Shown: piece by piece, positions 50,501 through 62,772 of the stretch | Layout of the letters: each line of letters opens with the position of its first letter | Position numbering within the stretch: position 1 is the first letter of the stretch | Assembly (NCBI RefSeq): GCF_910592395.1 | Contig: NC_088308.1 | Location: 24,197,501 to 24,261,500 of the forward strand | DNA: 64,000 nucleotides | From: Lineus longissimus | Taxonomy: Eukaryota > Nemertea > Pilidiophora > Heteronemertea > Lineidae | Reading direction: 5' to 3' | Notes under the pieces: model-generated | Told to the model about the DNA's origin: nothing | Database searches by the model: none | The model's input: the letters and a program-made list of their open reading frames with translations, nothing else | Program-made: the position numbers and the translations under genes

Positions 50501-53500
50501 TCCTGATATTCCAATAATTCCCCTTTGGGTGAATCTGATGGTATCCAACGATTTAGGCTAAAGTACAAACGATCACATTCGTCTCGGGATGCTTTTAAAG
50601 GCTATCTTAATGAGATGGGGACAGTTATCTTACGTTTGAATGCTCCCCTGATTATTCATTTTAGGAACTGATATGTAATCGGCCAGTGTAAATTGGTGCA
50701 GATGCACACACCTGAGGGTTGATATTTCATTCGACCTGAACCAGCCGGATGAATAAGATATGTACTGATAATTGCAACGACGGGGCCGTTCATTTAGACA
50801 AATTGCAGGTCGAGTGCATTAACTGATCTCATAAGTACACTTTATTCCCCAGAATATGAGCACAGATGAATTATCCAGTGCGTACGCGATGTCAAATAGC
50901 TATCCAGTGCAAGTAGGTTACTGTAAATTCTAGTGTATTAATTAATAATTGACAGGGGACATGCTCTATCTGTTCGATCTTACCCATATCAATACCCAGT
51001 AATTACTCGGATGAAAGTAACTCTGTAGGAATATTCGGAGATATGCTGATTTTATCTGTCATTTCATTATCCAGTCACCTGTAGATAATACGCCGGTACA
51101 AAGTGGTTACTGGCATTGGTTTATATCAAGGAAATACACGTATGTACAAGGCTAACATCCTTTCGTAAAATACTTTTCCGCTTCATTTCGGGCCCTGGAG
51201 CGCGAACTGCTGAGTCGGATTCCTTTGAAGTTTTTTTTATTGATCTGTGCATTGCGGCCATACAGGATTTTCTCATTTCTGTAACCATGGTAGCGAAAAA
51301 ATATTTTCTTTGTATTTGTGTTCATTTACCAAGTGCATTCAGGTTTTACACTTTCCGCTCTGTACGGTTTAATTCTTGACAAGTCTGGATAAATATATGT
51401 ACATAGTATAATGTCTTTGCGTCAGCTTCTAGTTACCTGCCATGTTTAAATGAGAAGTGTCAAGAAACAAAATATGGCCTTTCCGGAGGACCTCCAATGA
51501 GCTTTGGGTTTCACTAGCAGATATTTGAAAGGTCCTCGACCCAAAAATTTAGTGTTGATCGCAACGCACAGATCAATGAAAACAGAACTTCATAGCAATC
51601 CTACCAGCAGTTTGTGCTCCTGCGCTTCAAACGTTGCATACTAAGAATAAACGACTACTGGCAGAGTATACATAAATCAGTGTTCGAATGAAGAGTTGCA
51701 ATTAATTGGCTAGGGTTTTCATTATTTTGCAGCAGTCCTCTTTGTGTCAGTTCTCGTCAATGCAAAAAACAATATTGTTGTATGTAGGTTTTGGCTGTAT
51801 CAATATTGGTGTAGTTTGCGTGTACAATGCAAGCTAAAAGATACATAGCGTGCTACAGGTTACATGAAGAGCACGTAAAAATCTCCTGTTGATCAGACAC
51901 ATGATGAAAAGAACATTTATGAGATCTGAATAATAATTCAGTTTGTCGTAACCATACGATTTATGTTTGCATTAAGCGTGTTTGGCGGTATTGTAAGCAT
52001 TTGAGTCTGTATTACGAAATATACAACATAATTTGCTAGTAATATATTATACAATTAGTACCGAGGTGATAAAAACCGGTGTAATGACAATAAATGTACT
52101 GGCCATAATTAGTGCCGTCCTGGACAATTGGCTTGAATGATCTGATCTCCTCACCTTATATATTGGAAAACGGACACTGAAATACAGAAATGACTGCAGT
52201 AACAATCAGATGAATCGACAAAGCGGCGTTATTAGGCGCTTCTGTTTTTTAATGCTGCACACTGTGTGGCTGATACCTGTGTGCAACATTCTTCGAGTTA
52301 ATGGGGGAGGCTCCTGCTAGGGATTTGCATAAATGCGCTATCAGAAATGTTCAAAGTCGACCAAATTTCCTTTCATGTCTTGCAGTTTCCTTTTTAAGGC
52401 AAATCATTCTCCCACGTTGAGCAATTTTACACCAGTGTAATTTAATGACGAAAAACCGTGAAAGCAAGGCGATGGCAAGGTCGTGCATTAGTGTCTGCAT
52501 GTTGTTACTTTCTGGAAGAAAATATTGTGGCGTCTGTATTACCTCAGAAGGAAGTGACGGAGTGACTGATATTATAACTATAGGCTGATCGGATGAACTC
52601 TATGGCCCCTCTCCAGTGCTAGCTTTAACAACCCGCGTAGTTGATCCCTTCCTCACTTCAATCCATTACAAAATTAAACTTAAACCAGTGTTTCGCTCAA
52701 ATGCCTACCGCTGTGTTGATGGATCCATTATTATCCAGCGCATTTCGTGTCAGATCAGTGTCGCGCGCAACGGTTATAATGATGAGATTGATTACTAATG
52801 CTAACAATCGGAGGCAATATTGCTTTTGAATGAAGGGCAGAATGGGAATGAGCGCATGTTAAGCTGTAGGTTTAAGGTGTTCCATTGCTTGATATTGAAG
52901 TGGGAGTTTTTTGTTCAGGTGGATTATTGAAGGCTCTTTTATAGTTTGTTGTAAATTTGTGATGTTTCTGAGATCTTCATAGTAATTATCAGCAGATTTG
53001 GTGAAAACACATTAATTTCATCTCAAAAGACTGATTCATGACAATATAAACCTGGGCTCCATTAAAACAAATCTATTCGATCATAAACATGAGACAATCA
53101 TATTTTTCCAAAGTGAGCTTACTGTAAGCTCTGGGTAGAGTATCATTATTAAAAAGGTTTGGAGAAAAAATCTACCCACCACGCAGTAACTCAAATCTGC
53201 AATATAGTCTTTATACCTTTAATGCTTTTTAAGAAACACCACTTTTCGTTAATTGAAGTACTTGAAATTCGAGATACGATAAAGTTCTTCTACCAAGATA
53301 ATGGCAGTTAACTCCAATATTTCAGTACTTTGACCTGTCTATACCCCCTCGCACACACGCACACAATACTCTTCATCTATCATTATAGTTTAATATAAAT
53401 TTCCGATGATTGTTCCTCGTTATCGCCTTCACCCGCAACTAATTCTGTATTCAGCAACTTTCACGATTTCTATTCTACGTTTCCCCATACGCGATCTTGA

Positions 53501-53793
53501 TATTGCATGCAAAGCTTGTGCATGATTACCATGGAACAACGAACACCAAATGAGCCGTTTTCGCACTATTTCCATGAAGCCATTATATGGGGTTTCTTCT
53601 TTCCTGAGATTATCTGCCATATAGCAGGTTGCCTTAATTTTTAATTTGGGATATTGACTTCTACCAGTATAAAAATTTCTGCAGGCAACAATGCAGTGTT
53701 TCTGATTCATGTTTCTTTACACATGTTGCACCATATCTTGTTTTGCCTGATCACATGAACACAATTTTTTATGTGTGATGCTCTTATCTAGTA
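47557..53793. other. Long non-coding stretch
   Basis: No recognised gene. The minus-strand frames at 47549-47962 and 49589-49990 (137 and 133 codons) overlap plus-strand open frames and have no domain. The first starts at GTG and includes part of the transposon target site. The interval 49375-50092 is open in several frames on both strands because it is poorer in stop-like words, and this does not favour any one of them. A CA/CG dinucleotide-like patch lies at about 53346-53364. Confidence 0.5.
53115..53131. repeat. Palindrome GAGCTTAC-T-GTAAGCTC
   Basis: Two 8-bp inverted arms sit around a central T. The arms are the same as those of the palindrome at 35931-35946. Confidence 0.5.
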
Positions 53794-53828
53794 TTGAAAT
53801 TAGAAAACCAACATAAATTTGACGTCAG

Positions 53829-54005
53829 CGAAATTTCTTTGCCTTCGCATCCTGTACCAGATGGTGGTGTGATATTCTTCGTCAACGTTGATAATTACAA
53901 AATGCCTTGTCGACTGTCCTGTGTTCTGGCCAACACTGACCAAACGGGACTGGAAATCCAAGGTCATTGTTTCGTATCAGGCGTTGGCCTACCCATGAAA
54001 TGGAG
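53829..54005 (+). CDS. Possible internal exon, unknown protein
   Basis: The open frame 53794-54009 contains a stretch with gene-like codon choice, bounded by plausible splice sites. GACGTCAG ends at 53828 and TGGAG|GTAGGATG gives a donor with its GT at 54006. The frame stops at TAG only after the donor. The roughly 59-residue translation includes SLPSHPVPDGGVIFFV, four cysteines and GLPMKW, and looks like part of an extracellular or beta-rich protein, but no family is recognised. Polypyrimidine support for the acceptor is weak. Confidence 0.25.
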
Positions 54006-54009
54006 GTAG

Positions 54010-56404
54010 GATGTAGCTCAGTAGATACATAAGAATTTCGGTCCAGTTACCGTGTTCCTTTTAAGTGCCCAGTATGGATGACTGTGTGGGGTTTTATTAA
54101 TGACAGTGCGAAATCCTAAGCATCACTTTTACTTCGTATTTCCTACTACGGACCTCATCAATACGCTACCACATGCTTCGTTATGTAATGGCCAATGCGT
54201 CACTTTACAGAGGAAAGGTGCAGAAAGCATAATATTTTCATTTCGTGGTATGGAGGAAGCATGAAGCACGATAAGCTACATGTTATCTGCCTCTGGCTGT
54301 ACTGTATTTGACTTGGCACGAAGAGGTCTTCTCACAAGTGCATGTTACAAATATTTCCGAACATCAGTAAATCCATCTGGTAGTGTCAGACAGCGGTATA
54401 TTCCGTAATGTGGGAATGTTACAGTTAAACGCCAGCTCAGCTCCCAACAGGGCTATTCTTTAGTCCAGAATTGATTAAGTAATCGTATACGTTCGCTTGA
54501 AATGATCGAGCGATATAGCATTGATGAGGCAAAAAATGAACAGCATCCTCTCTTTGGAGGCATCAAGTCATTAGTATATCTGCCAATCACCTTGGTCATA
54601 CTAGTGAGGTACTTTCAGTGATATCGTATATTAATCATTGTGTTCAGGATCGATTAGCCATTTGGCCAACTCGTAAAGATTCTAGCATATGAATCACATC
54701 TTTGTCATGGCAGTCGATACCACACATATCTGTTGAGAGGCCTTCACCAAGTAAACCACTGAAACCTCTCTGTATTTCTGCACTCATCATTATCAGTGTA
54801 CAACCTGGGTCAAAACTCATACAAAATAGGCCAAAGTCAGCCTCGTTCTGGATTGTCCTAGTTTGTGTACTATCTAGTGCATTCCAGTTTCAATGCACTA
54901 TGATCTCAGATAGTGCTTTGATAGCTGGGGTCATTATTTGAAATGACTCTGACACAGCCCAAATCTTTTTTTACCTCAATAAACATGCTTAATATTGTTA
55001 GATACATACCACACTACAATCCTAATGCAACATGTATTCCATTTAAGCACTTTTGAGAGCATAAAATGCATTTCATTGTGAGTACTGTCCAACACACACC
55101 CCACCCCCAACTTCTAATTGGGATAGAAAAAGTTTCTATGTCTAAAACAAGAGACCATTGATGGGAGACCTTTGATTGACATCTTGGCTGTGGAATTCAA
55201 CCACTTTTCTCAATGAATATGCACACCCCTTGATGTATGAGGCTTATGAATGGCTGGAGTCCACCCAGCACAGCCCCCTCCCCCTCAACTAAACTGTCAA
55301 TAACATTCTTGGTGGTCAACTTGTGTATGGTATCATGATACAGCCTGGTACAGGGACCTTTCTGCTTGATTAATTACACACATTTGGGTTAATTTGTTTA
55401 TACACTTGTCTGCTATAATCTCTCAAACTCAGCAGGCTGCTTGTTTGCAAGGCGGTATATTCCTTTGATCTTGTAATAGGGATAGATTTTGTTTCTGATA
55501 CTTCAAGTGCAGAAGGTCAATTCCATGGTGTTGACCATGTCTTACTGTAGTGAATGAGTACAATTTACACCCTTTCTGGTCATCAACGAAGTGGCTATCA
55601 CATTTTTGATGTTGCTTGTCCAGCTCATTATCAGCCGCTCATTAGCATATTGACCACAGTAACCATGATGAAACACGTGGTGGTGAAGATCAAGTGCTTC
55701 CTGCCTTGTCAATTTTGTTACATCTTTCCTGGTTCCAGTTCTTCTGAACAGGTTAAACTTATTTTGTTGTTCCTTTGGTGGATTATATTCTTACTTCTTT
55801 TGGATTATCAATGTTTCACCTTTGTAGGCCTATATTCATTCAGTGACCCTTACTTTGACTTATATTTTTCGACCAAAAAAGGAATATGGAATGAAATAAT
55901 TGTTTGGATATTTGGATATTCTTGATTCAATGGATTAGGGATGTTGAGAGGGTGATTTTATTTATTGTACTGCAATAGTGAATTCAATGCACATTTCAGA
56001 TGGACAAACTCCACTTTCCATGCATGGCACTATTATTGTTTACATTCCTAATATAGGTAAACTAGGACATATTATGCATGAATCTATGTCAGTGGGCGGC
56101 CAAGTTTATGCTAACCAGGTATACTAAACCGAGGCTATAATCTGCCAGCAACTGGGTCACTTTGGATATCAGTTACACTTTGGCTACCCAGAGCACTCAC
56201 TGTTATACATAATAATCAGCAGAACTCTGAAATGAAAAGAGAGTTATGGAAACATCTACATAACAATAATCCAGTAGAAGACTGTGTCCGTCTCCGTATA
56301 TAAATTAAGGATCAATGCTGCGCCTGAGTTAGCTGTGTAAACACTACATTCATAATACAAGCTGTATGTTGACATTGACATTTTGATGATAAATTCATGA
56401 CATT
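54010..56404. other. Non-coding stretch
   Basis: No gene recognised. C-rich patches (for example CCCCACCCCCAAC at about 55098-55110 and CAGCCCCCTCCCCCTC at about 55270-55285) distinguish it slightly. The 123-codon frame at 55554-55925 opens at a non-ATG codon, is very hydrophobic and aromatic at its C-terminal end, and has no recognised domain. Confidence 0.5.
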
Positions 56405-56746
56405 ATGGAACAAATCTATCGCCTCTCATCAAAACCAGAATTTTACCTTTTAACAATCAACATGCCTATGATCTTTCTCTTCCATACTGAGATGTCTCAC
56501 AACAACCAGATATTACCCTTTCTAAAACCTAAGCAACATGAAATTCTAGTGCATAACAGACGTTTGTATAACAACATCCACCTTTTGAATAAGAACGTGT
56601 TGGTTCCCCTCCGTGAATTAACTGATTCGCATGAAGAAGGGAGGAAAGACACCTGCACAAATACCTTGGAGGATGTATTAATCTGTAAATCGTGTATGTG
56701 GAACAACGCAGTGATACGTCACAGATTTCTAATCGATTGCTGCTAA
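56405..56746 (+). CDS. Possible small open frame, 113 codons, ATG start
   Basis: It begins with a true ATG and ends with TAA. The product is basic and rich in His, Asn and Leu. It has a hydrophobic N-terminal stretch (LLTINMPMIFLF) and a C-terminal CKSC. No family recognised. Length is within chance expectation, and no promoter or poly(A) signal is tied to it. Confidence 0.17.
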   Translation: MEQIYRLSSKPEFYLLTINMPMIFLFHTEMSHNNQILPFLKPKQHEILVHNRRLYNNIHLLNKNVLVPLRELTDSHEEGRKDTCTNTLEDVLICKSCMWNNAVIRHRFLIDCC

Positions 56747-57744
56747 GTTATAAATCATGAAATATTTCCACGAAATTCTTTCGCCAAGAAATCTATTGTG
56801 ACGTATGATATGCTATTTTCTATACATGATACTGAGTCAGATGATCATGGCCTTCGGCGCGAGTTATATGTACAATGTGGCTGGATGCAAATACTTAGAA
56901 CCTATTTCAACAATATTCCCATCAACAGTTTTACATTTCAACTGAATATAGCTTAATTGCTCATCAACCCTTTGATCGTGTCCTCTTTGTGCTCGAAACA
57001 TCTCATTGAGGTTGGCATTCCATGTCAGGGTAGGTTTTCCTTGAATACTCACACTTAAAGTTAATTCCATCATACATGTAGGTTGCATTTCCCACTGCGC
57101 TTTAAACTAAAAATTGTCATCTAGTATTCCGAATTGTGTTACTGAAATCAGAATTGCACCTAACAGAGTTGTCCTCTGAAGAAAACAGATCAAAAATTTC
57201 AAAAAATATCAGGTCATAGCATGTCATAATGATAAAGTCATGTAATAGGTCTTGTCAGCATGATATAAGCGGCAAGCTAAGTGGCATCCATATCCAACAC
57301 CTTTCAGCCGGTTGCTAATGCCTGCGGGGCGATTGCAGTATGCATTACGGCTAAAGTACTAGTATTGAAAGGTGACAGTTGTTTTGGCGTTTTGGCTATT
57401 TGTAAAGTAATAGCCTTTTTATCTCGGAGAAGCTCAGATAAGCTTTTACAGTTTTTATATTTACTGATAGCCACTATCCCTACTATCCCTCTCATGTTGG
57501 AGATACACATCTTACAGTTTTTTTATTATTTACCCGCTTAGGCATAACGCCTGCGTATTGTGACACAAGTCCCATTGTTCACCGAGTTGAATAGGGCAAA
57601 ATTGAACACTTGCGAGACGATCAATAGGGCTTATGTAACTGACTTGGGACTGTTTGTGTTGATGTTTACTAGCTTGAACAGGCAGTCCAATGCGTGCAGG
57701 AGTGTGTGGTACACGACATTGACCTAGGAAACTTGGTTGGACGC
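56747..57744. other. Non-coding stretch leading into the 68-bp array
   Basis: Minus-strand frames at 56864-57088 and 57304-57510 look mildly protein-like but are short and unrecognised. Nothing else is evident. Confidence 0.4.
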
Positions 57745-58745
57745 TGTGAGGCCCTTGGAGTTGCTGCAATTCAGCTCCTGATACTTTATTTGGGGACGCT
57801 TGGAACCAGTTCTGTCCTAGTTAATCTTGTCATTGCTGCCTCCGGATCCTGTTTTGTGTGTGGACCTTTAGCATTTGCTCTGTGCTGGTATGTCTTGGCA
57901 TCGCTGCCACCAGATTCTCTTGTGTGCGGGAACTTTTAGGACTACCTTTGTTCTATCTTGGCATTGCTGCAACCAGATCCTGCTGTTTGCGAGGACGCTT
58001 CGGATTAGCCGTGTGCTGTTCTGTGTTTGCATTGATGCTGCTTTCGTATCCTCCTGTCTACGCGATCTTTTAGGACTAGTTGTGTGCTGGTCTATCTTGG
58101 CATTGCTGCCACCGAATCCTGCTGGGTACATACACTTTCAGGTCAAGCTGTGTGCTGGTCTATCTTGGCATTGCTGCCACCGAATCCTGCTGGGTACATA
58201 CACTTTCAGGTCAAGCTATGTGCTGGACTATCTTGGCGTTGCTGCCACCGAATCCTGCTGGGTACATACACTTTCAGGTCAAGCTGTGTGCTGGTCTATC
58301 TTGGCATTGCTGCCACCGAATCCTGCTGGGTGCATACACTTTCAGGTCAAGCTGTGTGCTGGTCGATCTTGGCATTGCTGCCACCTTAGTTGGCCACCTA
58401 ATCCTGCTGAGTGCGGAGAATTTCAGGTCAAGCTGCGGGCTGATCTCTCTTGGCAATGCTGTGCCATCGAATCCTGTTTTGTGCGGGGATTGATGACTAG
58501 CTGTGTGCTTGTCTATTTTGACATTGCTGCCAGCGAATCCTGCTGTGTGCGGGGAATACGAGGACGAGCTGTGTGTGCTTGTCTATCTTGGCATTGCTCC
58601 CACCGAATCCTGCTGTGTGCGGGGGACGCTTTTGATTATCTGTGGGCTGGCCTATCTGGCCATTACTGCGCCACTGAATCTTACTGTGTACGGGGATTAG
58701 CTGTGTGTTAGTCCATCTTGGCATTGCTGCCGCTGTTTGGAGAGT
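57745..58745. repeat. Minisatellite of 68-bp monomers, about 14 copies
   Basis: Monomers of the type TGTGTGCTGGTCTATC...ACCGAATCCTGCTG follow one another. Five successive starts at 58081, 58149, 58217, 58285 and 58353 are exactly 68 bp apart, and those copies are almost identical. They share the sequence GGTACATACACTTTCAGG in place of the TGCGGGGA...AGGACTAG type seen in the outer copies. Copies at both edges (57745-58080 and 58420-58745) are more diverged and vary from about 60 to 70 bp. A young homogenised core inside an older array is the natural reading. Since 68 is not a multiple of three and the monomer lacks plus-strand stops, all three plus frames stay open over much of the array (the longest is 278 codons). 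This is not evidence for a gene. Confidence 0.92.
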
Positions 58746-60273
58746 GCTCGACTGTTTGTCGAAGTACCGGTAATGGTTGTCGTGTATCGACATTTTGTCA
58801 AGTTCGGTGGAAATTGCGTTTTGCTTCTGCCTTCTGCCTGCTTTTGTTTCAGAGCCTGCTGAGAGGTCGCTAAATAGAGATTCTACATCGGGAGAACTAT
58901 GATGTGTCGGTAGGACCGACGGAACTTATTATTTCGAACTGTCATTAATTTCGTATGTACCGTATTGATTTGTATTGTATTTGTACTGTCGGTTTTTTCT
59001 AAAATATATTTTTTAACTTGGACTTTCAGCGTTATTTTTACTTTTTGTGTTTCTGTTCGTCCAATATCTCCACCATGTAATAAGTAACCGGTTCACTCAG
59101 AAATTGAAAACATTAAAGTAAAAATTTCTTATTCTAAATTCTAAATTCGCACTGAATGTAAATTTAACTACGAATGAACTTAACACGAACAGCGTACCCC
59201 TTTAAGGGCTAGTGAGACTAATCGATGCTGGCAATTAAACATATCATGCTTATCTTAACTATTTAACTTCCCCTTGCTCTTTTTGAGGCTTCATAATCAG
59301 ATCATTGTGCACTAAACATCTTTTAAGCTGACTGAAAGCTAGTACATGTAGTTTTCTTTCTTCTTCAAAATATACTTCTGATAATTTCAAGTCGGATTGT
59401 CAGCATTCATACCCGATAACTTCCTCATTTATAATGAATCGAGAGCACGTCAGCAAATTTTCCCATTAATTGTTAATCTACAAGGCTAAAACTGGTAATA
59501 TATCAATCACTTAACACACAGTCGTTCACATTCATGTCTAGCATAGCTTCCCATCGTTCAGACCAGCTCGATCTGCAACCTTCTCCGCCCGATTACACCG
59601 TGTTAATGGTCTATCTCTCTGCCTAGTACGAATCGCTTTGGCACATATATGACCAATCTGCGTTGCTCATCAGTCGTGAAAAATTGCACCGCGGATATAA
59701 CTAAGGTCTTCTACACCGTGCATTGTATGCACGAAATTGGTTGATTTCGTTGCAAGCTCGACATGCTATACTATTGCTCTAGAATCTATATTCGGCTGCA
59801 GCACAAATCTCATTTCGTCTGGTAAAACATGGTATATTTGTTCCAATAGGTGTGAGGTACTTCATGTTCATCAATGGTCTGAATTTAAAGTACTTTCCCT
59901 TAATAAAACCCAAGTTGATCTTAGATTCGGTCACTAGAATCAAACCAATGATGATCGGATCAAAAATGAAATACTCACCAAAGTATAACCATTGGTGGCA
60001 ACGTCTGCAACTTCGTGCATATTCAAAGATAATGATTCACTTCAAGGTTCTTTGCACAAAGAAATGTTAGTTCAATTCAAGCTCATTCTAAGGTGTACAA
60101 CTTCGGAGAATCAAGCTATTAATTATGTTTAAAAAACAAAACATGACTGTCGGCAAATCTATTAAAATTAATAATTGTCAATAGTGCTAAATATTCCAAA
60201 ATACTGATGTGCCACTTGACAAATGATCGCTTAAAAATCATCAACATATTAAATCGAACGTTTTAAATACTAC
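58746..60273. other. Non-coding stretch after the 68-bp array
   Basis: No gene recognised. The first 300 bases are T-rich with GGTAGGACCGACGG and TTGTATTGTATTTG motifs that recall the end of a long terminal repeat, but no partner repeat or target duplication could be found. The frames at 59737-60070 overlap in two phases and have no domain. Confidence 0.4.
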
Positions 60274-60621
60274 ATGTACAGTTTGGTGGATTATACACGT
60301 GAATGTAGTACCAAAATACACCTGAAACTAAATTATGGCTACTTCGTATTTCTACCTTATCAATTTAAAATAGACATGTCAGATGGAACGTCGAGAGTTT
60401 TCAAATTCGAACAAAGCACCATAAAGCTTCCGTTACGTGCATGTTTACAGATTATCCACTGCATACTCCACAACAATGCTCAGCAACGTTCAAATGTATT
60501 GTTGTACGTGACAGGAGATTTCATAGCAAAGTATATCGATGAAATCCTTTGTCGCCAAGCGGGGATGTTTTCGTTTTACATCTTGACACAATGCACATAT
60601 GCTTTAAAAGCGTCCACTTGA
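60274..60621 (+). CDS. Possible small gene or exon, 115 codons, ATG start
   Basis: It starts with a true ATG and ends with TGA. The translation alternates hydrophobic and polar residues like a globular protein (for example VFLPYQFKIDMSDGTSRVF and NVLLYVTGDFIAKYIDEIL), with five cysteines and no transmembrane helix. It is among the more protein-like frames in the window, but I recognise no family. No upstream TATA box or downstream AATAAA is clearly attached. It could be an exon of a larger gene or a chance frame. Confidence 0.25.
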   Translation: MYSLVDYTRECSTKIHLKLNYGYFVFLPYQFKIDMSDGTSRVFKFEQSTIKLPLRACLQIIHCILHNNAQQRSNVLLYVTGDFIAKYIDEILCRQAGMFSFYILTQCTYALKAST

Positions 60622-62523
60622 TCATATAGTGAGAACAAACTCCATTACAATAATGTAGCCAGCATGTGTGGTTGTGTATTGGCATATGAAGTTGTTTGTC
60701 AATGGCTCCGAAATGCATTTTAGAGAACAGCAAAATGTGATCGCTATGACAAGCTATTCATGTTCCGAGTGCATGTAATAATTGGCTTTCGAAATGATGA
60801 GGATGTCACAATATTGTAACATTCTCGAAAACTGTGAACAATGACATTTTCATCTTGAGATTACGCTATTCACTGTCTATCCTGTTCTACGCACGAAGCA
60901 CGTTTTTTTATAACATTTCGGTCTTAGATTAAAATTTATGGTAGCCATGAGGTTTTCGGCTCACTGATTACCTCCACACTTGCTCGGGGATGCCCCTGCA
61001 TCCACGTGTACCTCAAATATCGACATTTCACATGTCAAATGATCTTCGATGACATTCTGCGCCTATACGCACGGACCAATATGTTCCGCAGAAACCCGAG
61101 ACTATTTCCAATTTGCGTCTTTTTCAACATGGCACGGTTTGTTTATCAATATTGCGTGGTTTGCAACAAGGTCAAGTAATGTAAAGAGCGTTCCTTGAGA
61201 CGTATTCCTTTCTGTCTGTACACTGTATATCAGCTTATATTCCTGAATGTTCAGAGCAAGGTTTATGAGTTGAGAAAGACGTTTGGAATTGAAATTGGAA
61301 TTTCTATTTGCTGGGGTTAAGCAATGTGGAGAACATTATCTGTGGATGTAACAACAGTAGAAAGCCCCTTGTTTATCCATTTTCTTCGGAAAAGGTTGTA
61401 TGTAAAGGTTGGACTTTCAGATGACGAAGGTGCAAATGCTTTTCAAACTGTGAAGAAGCATCCTGGCCAAACAGGTTGAAGGCAGATGATGATGGCGATG
61501 GTGATGAAATTCAGCGGCACCTATTTACTAGTGATCAGTACAATACTTTTACACTTTTAGTGTGACAGATTGATTTGCGTTCTCCGATATTGGAAACGCC
61601 CACGTTTTTGCTGTGTCGCATCATTTATTTTTTTATGAAAACGTCTATTGATGGAGATGCGATGTTGTGCTAACAAAAACAGGATGATCCTGACTGTTCT
61701 TGAGGTTGACATAAATACGGAATGGGGACAACTCAATAGCATGTTCGTTTAAGTGATTTTCGCATCGTGTGCACTGCATGGTGAGAGCCATGCAGTAATC
61801 CATGGCAACTGCAACAAGCTTAGTGTTCGAGAAAGATTATGCGAACATTCTCAGCATTAGAAGTAAATTATCAAATAAGACTGTGCTGGTGCTGGTTTTA
61901 AGTATCCTGAAAATATTCACGCATCGTTTGTGTCGCTGGCTTTTAATAAGATTGTCGAACTCACAGATTGCACAAACGACTTTTACTGCGAGGATATTGA
62001 AAACTGACTGATGAGAAATATTCTATACTGAAACTCAGTAATATGACTCATGTCAATTCAATTTAGTCGCACAGTGTATTCATGTTTCACCGTCTATGGG
62101 GATGACGTTGATGGTTAATCAATTTGAAATCAGCGGGTTGATTTATCCATAAATTCAAAACTGTTGAAGCCAATTTCTTTCCCAATCAGCTATCATATGA
62201 GAAGCAATTTAAAAAGTGATCTAGTCGCAGAAAAAATAGGAGAGAACCGATAATATAATTGTCATTTGATGACACGCATTAGTTGACAAATTAGATTTGG
62301 AGATGGTGATTTGTTAGCATGATTGTGCCCCCAAGGAATGCTCGTCGGATTCTGTATGTAATACAGATAATAGGAGAGCGCGACCTATAGCCTTATTAAC
62401 CAATTTGGGGTAACATTAAGGTGGTTAGTAAAGGGTTAGTGTTTCATCTTTATCTACACACTGTGTAGGTTGCATTTTGTGGGTTGGCACTCCTTACCTG
62501 AATTATGAGAAATACAATGACGT
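60622..62523. other. Non-coding stretch
   Basis: Nothing recognised. A GATGATGGCGATGGTGATG short repeat occurs at about 61486-61505. The frame at 61802-62011 has no domain. Confidence 0.5.
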
Positions 62524-62772
62524 CTAGCAAACAGTTTTTGACTGTGTTAAACAAGGTAGAGTGGCATTTAAAAAAATTAACTTGTTCAAATAGTAATTCA
62601 CATCATCAAGAGCCTTGACTGACGGAAACATCCCTTCTGCCTTAAACGGATGTATATAAGGACAAATCACCATCCAGAGGGTTAATTCAAATTCACCGGG
62701 TTTTTTTCTCCAACTGTATTCATCAAGTGATAGCATGAGACGTGCTCTCTGTAATCTGATAATATTTAACAA
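62524..62772 (-). CDS. Possible coding exon, unknown protein, 82 codons
   Basis: It opens on the minus strand at a non-ATG codon and ends at a stop at 62524. The central part (SLDEYSWRKKPGEFELTLW) looks protein-like. No domain, splice pair or neighbour gives it a function, and its length is within chance expectation. Confidence 0.17.
   Translation of the reverse strand: MLNIIRLQRARLMLSLDEYSWRKKPGEFELTLWMVICPYIHPFKAEGMFPSVKALDDVNYYLNKLIFLNATLPCLTQSKTVC

Noticed and set aside
57875-58711. 278-codon plus-strand frame rich in Cys and Trp
   Set aside because: It lies entirely in the 68-bp array. The other two plus frames are also open there, so the openness reflects the monomer and not a protein.
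58746-59080. T-rich segment resembling the end of a retrotransposon long terminal repeat
   Set aside because: No second copy, primer-binding site, polypurine tract or target duplication was found.
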